A stretch of DNA of 14,200 nucleotides from an uncultured Bacteroidota bacterium (GTDB taxonomy: Bacteria; Bacteroidota; Bacteroidia; Chitinophagales; Chitinophagaceae). Position 1 is the first letter of the stretch. Each line of letters begins with the position of its first letter. The notes under the pieces are model-generated. The model saw nothing but the letters and a program-made list of their open reading frames with translations. It was not told the DNA's origin and did not search any database. Below, one piece after another: positions 6,529 to 13,900 of the stretch. A program made the position numbers and the translations under genes. Where the stretch lies: assembly GCA_946479055.1 (NCBI GenBank), contig CAMLEX010000033.1, positions 1-14,200 on the forward strand, written 5' to 3'.

Positions 6529-6939
6529 ATGGCAGATATCAGACATAAACTAGTTTTAAAAGCTCCACCTGAAAAAGTGTACGAAGCCGTTACAACACAG
6601 GAAGGACTTGCCAATTGGTGGTGTAAGCAAACCACGGCTAAACCCCAGGTTGGATTTGTAAATACATTTACATTCGGAAATTCCCCAAACGAAATGAAAG
6701 TAACTGAGCTTACTCCAAATAAAAGAGTGGAATGGCAATGTATCACATCAACCGACGAATGGGTGGATACCAACATTTCTTTTGATTTAGAAGAAAAAGA
6801 AGGACGTACCATTTTGCGATTTGCCCACTCGGATTGGCGGGCAGTTACAGATTTTTTTACAGCTTGTAATTATGATTGGGGACGTTTTATGACAAGCCTG
6901 AAATCTTTTTGTGAAACCGGAACTGGTACACCTTCATAA
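6529..6939 (+). CDS. AHSA1/SRPBCC domain protein 3
   Basis: This 136-residue protein is the third SRPBCC domain in a row. It starts ADIRHKLVLKAPPEKVYEAVTTQEGLANWW, the typical AHSA1 entry (AP-ekVWeAlTtpegla-WW). It continues with EMKVTELTPNKRVEWQC, DEWVDTNISFDL and TILRFAHSDW, and ends in the long helix CNYDWGRFMTSLKSFCETG. It lacks the VDQTP and GLVPE motifs that join the first two, so it is a more distant paralog and not a recent copy. It lies 17 bp after protein 2 and 23 bp before the PEP mutase family gene, so all are probably cotranscribed. Cytoplasmic; ligand unknown. Confidence 0.9.
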   Translation: MADIRHKLVLKAPPEKVYEAVTTQEGLANWWCKQTTAKPQVGFVNTFTFGNSPNEMKVTELTPNKRVEWQCITSTDEWVDTNISFDLEEKEGRTILRFAHSDWRAVTDFFTACNYDWGRFMTSLKSFCETGTGTPS

Positions 6940-6962
6940 CAACTCTCAATCTAAAAAAACAA

Positions 6963-7706
6963 ATGACAGATTATGAAAAGTTCCACCAGTTGCACTATCA
7001 ATCTACACCTTTGATACTTGCCAATGCGTGGAATGCAAAAAGTGCACAAATAGCGGAAAACAGTGGTTTTAAAGCAGTGGCTACCTCAAGTGGGGCCATT
7101 GCTGAATCACTTGGTTACAAAGATGGTGAGCAAATATCATTTCCTGAATTGATGTATATGGTTCAACGCATCAAAGCCAGTATATCTATACCATTATCTG
7201 TAGATATCGAAAGAGGATATACGAATGATTTAGAAGTCTTAAATGAACACATTCAAAAACTAATTGATAGTGGAGTAGTTGGTATAAACCTGGAGGATGC
7301 ACAGGGAGAAGATATCTATTTGAAAAAGCTGAATAGCATCAAAAACTACCTGGTTAAAACGGGCCAGCAGCTATTTATTAATGCCCGCACGGATGGTTTT
7401 TTGCAAAAATTGCCTTCGGCGCTGGAAACCACTATAAAAAGAGCAAACCTATACAAAGAAACCGGTGCTGATGGTTTGTTTGTTACCGGCGTTCAAGATA
7501 CTAAAATCATCAAGGAAATTGTTTCGTCCACAACATTGCCTGTAAATGTGGTTGGTCTTGCTAAAACTGCCTCCATATCTACCTTGGCTGATTGTGGTGT
7601 GAAGCGGGTGAGCATGGCGGTTCTTTTATATAAAGCCGCATACAAGAATGTTGAAATGATCGCAAATGAAATTTTGAATAAACAATCGTTGGAAATCTTA
7701 TTTTAA
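6963..7706 (+). CDS. PEP mutase/isocitrate lyase family protein
   Basis: This 247-residue TIM-barrel protein belongs to the phosphoenolpyruvate mutase/isocitrate lyase superfamily, whose members cleave or rearrange C-C or C-P bonds of 2-oxo- or 2-hydroxyacids with Mg2+. Landmarks are LANAWNAKSAQIAENSGFKA (19-38), TSSGAIAESLGYKD (41-54), the metal-site region SVDIERGYTND (79-89), INLEDAQG (108-115) and INARTDGF (139-146). The ICL signature KKCGH is not present. This shorter subfamily is common in Bacteroidota and its substrate is generally unknown. It is the last gene of the run, followed by a strong terminator. The sequence does not show what links it to the SRPBCC proteins. Confidence 0.88.
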   Translation: MTDYEKFHQLHYQSTPLILANAWNAKSAQIAENSGFKAVATSSGAIAESLGYKDGEQISFPELMYMVQRIKASISIPLSVDIERGYTNDLEVLNEHIQKLIDSGVVGINLEDAQGEDIYLKKLNSIKNYLVKTGQQLFINARTDGFLQKLPSALETTIKRANLYKETGADGLFVTGVQDTKIIKEIVSSTTLPVNVVGLAKTASISTLADCGVKRVSMAVLLYKAAYKNVEMIANEILNKQSLEILF

Positions 7707-7784
7707 AAATGCGAGCATAAAAATGGATAGGTGCAGCGATAGTAATATTTATAACTATACAAACATTTCTGGGATATGATTTAA

Positions 7785-7819
7785 AACAGGGTGGCGATTA
7801 TTGCTACCCTGTTTTTTTT
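7785..7819 (+). terminator. Strong intrinsic terminator closing the SDR-AHSA1-PEPM operon
   Basis: AACAGGGT (7785-7792) pairs with ACCCTGTT (7806-7813), extended inward by three more pairs (one a G-T wobble) around a GATTATT loop. A run of eight T follows (7812-7819). It lies about 80 bp after the PEP mutase family stop. Confidence 0.9.
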
Positions 7820-8118
7820 ATCGGGATGAACCACTCTGCCTGGATAAAGACGATGGTAAAAAATTAGTAATAAATAAAAATTGATCCATAACTTCAACAG
7901 GCAGAACAACTAAAAGACTATCCATTACCTTGGCCCTGGAAAAATTACCTGGTCAGCCGGTGTTTCTGAAAATTAACTGCCCACATTATTTGACAGGCCG
8001 TCCTTAAAAAATATTTTTCTGTCAATGTCCTATTACTGCCATCTCATTTGTTATAGATGTATAATTCAACCCTGCCTTCCGGGCAGGCAGGCATTCAATA
8101 ACAATTAAAAAAAATGAT
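7820..8118. other. Intergenic region upstream of the DHFR-like/DGPF/ECF42 group
   Basis: No convincing gene is seen. A short open stretch near 7890-7968 would encode LQQAEQLKDYPLPWPWKNY, too short to identify and possibly a gene remnant. An inverted repeat TTGACAG (7990-7996)/CTGTCAA (8019-8025) encloses an A/T palindrome at 8006-8018. A GC-rich hairpin follows at 8071. No TAnnTTTG box was found before the ATG at 8119, so the promoter may be read by another sigma factor. Confidence 0.4.
8071..8091. repeat. GC-rich palindrome (CCTGCC...GGCAGG)
   Basis: CCTGCC (8071-8076) pairs with GGCAGG (8082-8087) over a 5-nt loop, and a second overlapping GGCAGG follows (8086-8091). Such CCTGCC/GGCAGG palindromes are frequent in Chitinophagaceae intergenic DNA, to my knowledge. 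It lies 27 bp before the DHFR-like gene start. There is no T-run in the gene direction. Confidence 0.5.
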
Positions 8119-8679
8119 ATGGGAAAGTTAACCGCATTCAATTTCATAACAATGAATGGCTACTTTAAAGGGCCAAACGAAGATATCAGCTGGCATAGGC
8201 ATGGCGAAGAAGAAAATGAATATGCAAACGAAGGACTCCAATCGGGGAGCACACTTCTTTTTGGACGGGTGACCTATGAAATGATGGCGAGCTTTTGGCC
8301 GACACCAATGGCGATGGAAACTGCAAAGGCTACGGCGGAAGGAATGAACAAAGCGGAAAAAATTGTTTTTTCAAGAACATTGAAAAAGGCTGAATGGATT
8401 AATACGAGAATCGTAAAAGACAAAATGCTGGAAGAAGTAAAGAAACTAAAGCAGGTGCCGGGGAAAGATATGACATTGCTTGGCAGCGGAAGTATTATAA
8501 CCCAGCTTGCAGAACAGGGATTGATCGATGAATACCTGGTCATGGTAGACCCTGTTGCCCTCGGCGATGGCACGCCAATATTAAAAGGCATCAGGAACAA
8601 GCTGGACCTGCAACTTACAAATACAAGAACATTTAAGAGTGGGGTTGTTCTTCTATGCTACCAGCCGGTGAAAAATTGA
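8119..8679 (+). CDS. DHFR/RibD C-terminal family reductase
   Basis: This 186-residue protein is of the dihydrofolate reductase-like RibD C-terminal domain type, a presumed NAD(P)H-dependent cytoplasmic reductase. Landmarks are FNFITMNGYFKGPNEDISWH at the start, STLLFGRVTYEMMASFWPT (about 43-61) where LxGRxTYE is the family signature, IVFSRTLKKAEW, the Gly-rich cofactor loop TLLGSGSIITQL (about 119-130), and DEYLVMVDPVALGDGTPIL near the end. The length is normal for the stand-alone family. It is 31 bp upstream of the DGPF gene and probably shares its transcript. Such reductases often sit beside DGPF and ECF42 genes. The substrate is unknown. Confidence 0.9.
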   Translation: MGKLTAFNFITMNGYFKGPNEDISWHRHGEEENEYANEGLQSGSTLLFGRVTYEMMASFWPTPMAMETAKATAEGMNKAEKIVFSRTLKKAEWINTRIVKDKMLEEVKKLKQVPGKDMTLLGSGSIITQLAEQGLIDEYLVMVDPVALGDGTPILKGIRNKLDLQLTNTRTFKSGVVLLCYQPVKN

Positions 8680-8710
8680 ATTACTATTCCGTTATAAAAA
8701 TTAAAACAAG

Positions 8711-9067
8711 ATGGACGAATTCATATTATTAATGCGACTTGACATCATAACAAAAGAAGCTCAACCTTCGCCGGAGCAACTGGAAGTGTACATGAAACAG
8801 TATCAGGACTGGGTAGGTGGCATTGCTGCTCAAAATAAATTCGGCGGAGGTACAGGTTTATCAACTGAGGGCAAAGTTTTAAAACCAAATCATGTGGTAA
8901 CCGATGGACCTTATGCTGAAATAAAGGAATCGATAGCTGGTTTCATTATTATAAAAGCCAAGGACTTTGACGAAGCAGTTAGCATTGCGCAGGCTTGCCC
9001 GATTTTGAATGGCGAGGGTAATAGCGTAGAAGTTAGAAAAGTGGTAACGGTGCATGATAACAAATAA
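8711..9067 (+). CDS. YCII-related DGPF domain protein
   Basis: This 118-residue protein is of the YCII-related/DGPF family (dimeric alpha+beta barrel fold). The naming motif appears as VVTDGPYAEIKESIAGFIIIKAKDFDEA: the usual DGPF is DGPY here, followed by the standard AExKE and GF-ii-A-dldEA segment. The N-terminus MDEFILLMR and the central WVGGIAAQNKFGGGTGLS stretch also fit the family. It lies between the DHFR-like gene and the ECF42-type sigma gene, the known genomic partner, and is a likely target of that sigma factor. The biochemical role of DGPF proteins is not settled. A terminator hairpin follows 7 bp after the stop. Confidence 0.92.
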   Translation: MDEFILLMRLDIITKEAQPSPEQLEVYMKQYQDWVGGIAAQNKFGGGTGLSTEGKVLKPNHVVTDGPYAEIKESIAGFIIIKAKDFDEAVSIAQACPILNGEGNSVEVRKVVTVHDNK

Positions 9068-9074
9068 GCTTACC

Positions 9075-9107
9075 AATGCCTCTGTAAATTTGCAGAGGCA
9101 TTTTATT
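9075..9107 (+). terminator. Intrinsic terminator abutting the sigma factor start
   Basis: AATGCCTCTG (9075-9084) pairs perfectly with CAGAGGCATT (9093-9102) over an 8-nt loop and is followed by TTTTATTT. It would end transcripts of the DGPF gene. Its 3' arm ends 6 bp before the ATG of the sigma gene at 9109, so it also occupies that gene's translation start region. Read-through or a promoter inside the DGPF gene is needed for sigma expression. Confidence 0.85.
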
Positions 9108-9108
9108 T

Positions 9109-10332
9109 ATGGATCATGGAGAATTAATACCGCATTTATTCAGGACAGAATACAGGAAAATAATTTCTGTTCTTTGCAAACGTTTTGGCTTTGATCAGAT
9201 AGAAATTGCTGAAGACATCGCCAGCGATACCTTTCTGACAGCGGCACAAGCCTGGGGACCGAGCGGCGTTCCGCAAAATCCTATCGCATGGCTTTATAAT
9301 GTTGCAAAAAACAAAGCAAAAAATCATTTACACCGGCAATTCATTTTTGAAAACAAAATTGCTCTTGAAATTAAAATCTCTTCTGAATTTCACGAAGAAG
9401 ACATTGATTTATCCGCACAAAATATCAATGACAGTCAGTTGCAGATGATGTTTGCTATTTGTCATCCTTCCATTTCGCCGGAAGCACAGGTAGGATTAGC
9501 CCTTCGCATTCTTTGCGGCTTTGGCATTGAAGAAATCGCAGATGCTTTCCTGACCAATAAAGAAACTATCAATAAACGATTATTCAGGGCTAAGGAAAAA
9601 ATAAGGGACGAAAAGATCCGCATTGAGCTTCCAGGCTCAGCCGAAATTGAAGAGCGGTTAACACCTGTACTGACAACCATTTACTTATTATTCAATGAAG
9701 GATATTATTCCGTCAGTCAGAATAAAACACTTCGCAAAGAGCTTTGTGTGGAAGCAATGCGGTTGTGCACTATGCTTGTAGAAAATGCAACTACCAACAA
9801 ACCTGCTGTAAATGCACTGCTTTCGCTAATGTGTTTTCATGCCTCAAGATTTGAAGCCCGCCTGGACAATAAGGGAGAACTCATTTTATATGAAGACCAG
9901 GATAGCAGTCTCTGGAATGCCGACCTGGTCAGTAAAGGAGGCTATTTTTTGCATTGTGCCGCAAGCGGCAATAAACTCTCAAAATATCATTTGGAAGCAG
10001 GCATTGCTTATTGGCATACCCAAAAATCTGATACAAAAGAAAAATGGGAAAATATTTTACAACTCTACAACCGGTTGTTGCAATTAGAATATTCACCCAT
10101 AGCCGCACTCAACAGAACCTATGCACTTTCAAAAGCAAACGGGAAACAAGAAGCCATTACAGAAGCGGAAAAACTAAACCTGGCAGATAATCATTTTTAC
10201 TTTACCCTGCTTGGCGAACTATACAGAGATACTGATAACAAAAAAGCAAAACAACATTTTCAAAAAGCTCTTAGCCTTGCAAAAACTCAGGCAGATAAGC
10301 AGGCCATTCAAACTAAAATTGATAAACTATAA
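9109..10332 (+). CDS. ECF42-type RNA polymerase sigma factor with TPR-like extension
   Basis: This is an extracytoplasmic-function sigma factor of the ECF42 type (407 residues), about twice the length of simple ECF factors. Region 2 spans about residues 6-78 (LFRTEYRKIISVLCKRFG...IAEDIASDTFLTAAQAW...NPIAWLYNVAKNKAKNHLHR). Region 4 spans about 105-165 with the HTH GFGIEEIADAFLTNKETINKRLFRAKEKIR. The C-terminal extension carries the group hallmark YLLFNEGYY (192-200) and ALNR (333-336) within TPR-like helices. Known ECF42 factors lack an anti-sigma partner, sit beside DGPF genes and are thought to be governed by the extension. Here the DGPF gene is immediately upstream, with only a 41-bp gap that contains a terminator. 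The ATG at 9109 is the first possible start and gives a complete region 2. Confidence 0.93.
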   Translation: MDHGELIPHLFRTEYRKIISVLCKRFGFDQIEIAEDIASDTFLTAAQAWGPSGVPQNPIAWLYNVAKNKAKNHLHRQFIFENKIALEIKISSEFHEEDIDLSAQNINDSQLQMMFAICHPSISPEAQVGLALRILCGFGIEEIADAFLTNKETINKRLFRAKEKIRDEKIRIELPGSAEIEERLTPVLTTIYLLFNEGYYSVSQNKTLRKELCVEAMRLCTMLVENATTNKPAVNALLSLMCFHASRFEARLDNKGELILYEDQDSSLWNADLVSKGGYFLHCAASGNKLSKYHLEAGIAYWHTQKSDTKEKWENILQLYNRLLQLEYSPIAALNRTYALSKANGKQEAITEAEKLNLADNHFYFTLLGELYRDTDNKKAKQHFQKALSLAKTQADKQAIQTKIDKL

Positions 10333-10418
10333 TAATGCAATTGCCGTCAGGCTAACCGAAAATTATATTCAGCACAAATAAATAAAGCGATAAGTACTGC
10401 AGCTAAGGATTCCTGTGT

Positions 10419-10889
10419 TTATTCATCTCCAACCACTCCCCGTACCAACTCCATTTCAAACCCTTTCTGCAACAAATAATCCATCGTTTTCTTTTTTCTA
10501 ATCAATTGTTGTTCATCTTTTAAAGAAGCCAACTTTTCTTTCGCCAGTTTTTTCAATGTTGCGGAATATTCATTTTCTTTTATCTGCTGCAATGCTTTTT
10601 TAATGCTATAGTCGCTTACCTGTCTTTGCCGCAGTTCATATTTTATTTTTGTTCTGCCCCATTGCTTCATCCGGAATTTTCCACCGGCAAAAGCGATGGC
10701 AAATCTTTCTTCGTTCAGGTAGTCTTCTTCAATAAGAGAAGCAATGATGCCGTCATGCTCATTTTTCCGGATTCCCAGGTTATAAAGTTTTTCTTTCACT
10801 TCACTATGGGATCGCTCCTGGTAGGCACAATAATGTTTCAGTTTTTGCAAAGCCTGTTCAGGAGTCAGTTGTTTTTTATACATTTTCAC
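10419..10889 (-). CDS. recX: Regulatory protein RecX
   Basis: RecX binds RecA and inhibits its filament and recombinase activity in the cytoplasm. At 156 residues it has the standard size. The helical three-repeat pattern is visible: LTPEQALQKLKHYCAYQERSHSEVKEKL (the conserved RS-xEvxxKL helix), EEDYLNEERFAIAFAGGKFRMKQWGRTKIKYELRQRQV (the Y(L/I)NDxRFAxxfvxxr...G-xxIxxeLrxkGv core), and the last three-helix segment to the C-terminus. The start is MKMYKK; the ATG two codons later is equally possible. It lies downstream of the giant secreted-protein gene on the same strand but is separated by a terminator, so it probably has its own promoter. recA is not in the window. Confidence 0.93.
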   Translation of the reverse strand: MKMYKKQLTPEQALQKLKHYCAYQERSHSEVKEKLYNLGIRKNEHDGIIASLIEEDYLNEERFAIAFAGGKFRMKQWGRTKIKYELRQRQVSDYSIKKALQQIKENEYSATLKKLAKEKLASLKDEQQLIRKKKTMDYLLQKGFEMELVRGVVGDE

Positions 10890-10895
10890 AAAAAT

Positions 10896-10925
10896 AAAAT
10901 ACCCCTACCATAGCAAGGGTATTTT
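10896..10925. terminator. Terminator hairpin between the giant gene and recX
   Basis: AAAATACCC (10896-10904) pairs with GGGTATTTT (10917-10925) over a 12-nt loop. With A- and T-rich flanks on both sides it can act on either strand. It lies 18 bp after the stop of the giant minus-strand gene, whose transcript would continue as TATTTTATTTTTG, a fair T-tract. It separates that gene from recX. Confidence 0.75.
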
Positions 10926-10943
10926 TCTGTCTGGCATTATTTA

Positions 10944-13900
10944 TTATCGTATGTTACCAATAGAGTTTTTCGCCGTATCGTGTTTTGTTTTGAGCACATT
11001 GGAAATGGTACTGTAGCGCTGGCCAAGTTTGTTTACTGAGCCTAGCAACACAGCAAAGCTGGTATCTATCTCATTTGCTGCCTGCTCTATAGCGCCCGGG
11101 TTTTGCAAATTATTTTCCAGTTGATTTACAGAATTCCTTAGCGAAAGGCTATTTTCTTTCGTTTTGCTGATGGCTGGAGCTGATGATCTTTTATCTGCAT
11201 CTAATAATTTATCCAGTTCATCAAGAGATGCCAAAAAATCTTTCGTACTGTTTTTTGTAATATTTAAAGAAGGGTCTGCTCTTTTTATACCTGCTTCATT
11301 AATTTCTTTACTTTTTTCTGGCTCCCTTTCATTAGCCATCAAATTTCCTTTTATAGTGCCGTCCCAGCCTTTGCGCATTGTAGCATTATTTTCAAGCGTG
11401 ATGACCGTTTCATCATTAATTATAATTGTTTGCTCAATGATAAAGGAATAATCACCCGCACTAAGATTGGCGAATTCAAATTCTCCCTGCGTATTACTGT
11501 TGGTATTCTGCACTAATTGGCCTCCGGGGTTTTTACCCAGTTTAACATCAAGACCAGGTATTGGATCTCCGGGCTGTCGCATCGCAGAAATAACCGCTCC
11601 GCCAGGAAGAGCTCCGCCAATCAGCATTTCTGGCACTCCATCTTCATCCACATCGCCACCGGATATTTTCAGCATTTTAATATTGGGCCGTGGGCTCCAC
11701 GTTTCTTCATCGACAGCATTAGCTGATGCTGTCCTGTCATTTGATTGGTTTGATTTTGTTTTTGTTTTAATAATTGATTCTCCCCCTGTTCCCGGATCTT
11801 CAACCGGCACTGTAATCTGAATTACATTGGGATGGCGATTGACAGTTGCCATTACCTGCGCTTCTTTTTTTGTTCCATTCTCATATTGGCTTGTAAATAA
11901 TACCCCGCCGTTTTCGTCAGTAATATTTATAGTATACTCTTTTACTGTATTGGCGGAAGCAACTCTTTGCTGTTTTTTTTCCGTATCCCAACCACGAACC
12001 GTTACTTTTTTTACACCATTCGCCGAACTGATTTTTGCACCTGCAGTTACATCTCTTGCAGAACCATCATTAAATTCCATCATTACTTTTGTTGATTCAA
12101 TTTCTCCGTCACCATCCAGGTCGGCTTCTATCACAGTAAGCGCCTTTGTTCTGAGATTGGAACGGGATGTACTTATACCCGCTCGTTGTTCCATTTCATT
12201 ATCCGTTCTTCCTGCATTTAACAGTAATTGCACCTGTTCATTCCCTTGTTGTACAACACCCAACATATCTATTTCAGATGACGCATGAAGTCCATATTCT
12301 TTTTTCCTGGTAATAGCGCCGTTTAATTTTACTATATATTGCCCATTGGGTGTATTGGCAAAAAAGAAATCGCCACAGGTACCTGTTTTTGTAATAGCCA
12401 CTACGGCTCCGGTATTGGCATCTGCCAGATAAACATTTAATCCCGTTATGCCATCGCAATCAATATCTCCTCCGGTTCTTAAATTACTTTTACCTTCATA
12501 CATTTGGTTTGTTCCCTGTTGGCCATTGTTGTTATATAATGGATTGTTTTGTACCTGGCTCTGTGCCTGTTGTACCGTATGTGTCAATTCATGCGCAATA
12601 AGTTTTAAGGTAGCCGGACAGCTTGTACATGTATTTATTCCTCCTTCATTAAATACGGATTGATATTGTCTTTTCCCTGTAGCCTGGCCACTGGCCTGAT
12701 CTCTTGATGATCGTTTACCAGTTGCCATTCCGCTTCCAGCCTCTCTTGTATAAATAGTAGCGACAATGCCTTGTGGTGATGTTGAAGACTGCATCATTCT
12801 ACCGGTTGCGGCATAAGAAGCTGCTGCTGCTCCACCACCGCCAGAAAGAGTACCAACAGAGCTTACAGCATCCTGGTTAGTTATTATACCTGGAGAATTA
12901 TTAGCGCCCCAGCTTACAGTGCCGGAGATAACACCTCTCGAAGTCCCTTGTGACAACGCACTACCCGCCGCATGTAACCCTGCGTTTACTTTTTCGCCAA
13001 AGGTGGTTCCCTGTGTTTGTTTGGGTACAGTTGCCTTCATACTTATCCGTTCATTATACTTCGCAGCGTCATCCGGGCAGGCAAACGTTAATTCTTCCAT
13101 TGTTCCATCCGGGTTGGTGGTCGTTTGTGTAACCGGTCCGCAATTTTCATTGCTCATCATACGGCCATTAGTAGCGCCAGTTCCTTTTGTATTGATAGCA
13201 TGCTTTTGTACAGATGAAATTATTCTTCCGCTTGTGCCGGTTCCTTTTGTGTTAATGGCATGTTGCTGCGTGGTTACTATTATTTTTTCATCTAAGGCCT
13301 CATTTTCTGTTATTGATATATTTTCATATTTCACATTGCCGATATGTTTTTTCCCTGTAGCCATTCCGCTTCCAGCATCTCTTTTTGATCCGAACGATTT
13401 TGTAATACCCACACCTACAGTAAATAATTTTACGTGGCGGTCTTGCTCTGTAGCCACATCAATGCCCTGTTGCGGATCGTACAAGCGGATGGAAGATTTT
13501 GATTGCAGGTAATCTGTATTAATAAAAAAACGGGTGGAATTGTTAATAGGATAAGCCAAACTGATATTTCCTGAAAAGCCGGGAAACAAATTTTTTCCCG
13601 CTCCTTCAAACCGATATAACGGACGAACAGCGCCGGCTTGCCCGATGGATACAGCACCCGGATTATTGATGAACATCCCTCCTTGTATATCGGCGTTTAT
13701 TATTACACGATTGCCAAAACGAAATGAGGGGCCAAACAACAAGTAGCTATTGAAGGGACTCGACTTTGTGATCTGGCTCTGCTGAAATTTCCGTTCAACA
13801 ATAAACCTATTCAATGCATTATTATTGATGGTGCCGGGAATAATTCCGCTTGAAAAGCCAAGACCCACATTTCCAAAATGATAACGACTAAATAGTTTTG

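Noticed and set aside
8019..8025. TGTCAA before the DHFR-like gene considered as an ECF42 -35 element
   Set aside because: It is part of an inverted repeat, there is no matching -10 partner at proper spacing, and the ECF42 promoter in this phylum is not known to me well enough to call it.
11467..12288. Plus-strand ORFs of 117 and 153 codons
   Set aside because: They are shadows of the giant minus-strand gene; the hydrophobic pattern reflects the complement of its acidic and Asn-rich codons.
12919..13512. Plus-strand 197-codon ORF rich in Val, Pro and Cys
   Set aside because: It is the antisense of the Gly/Ser/Thr-rich linker of the giant minus-strand gene, which has clear domains, repeats and a signal peptide.
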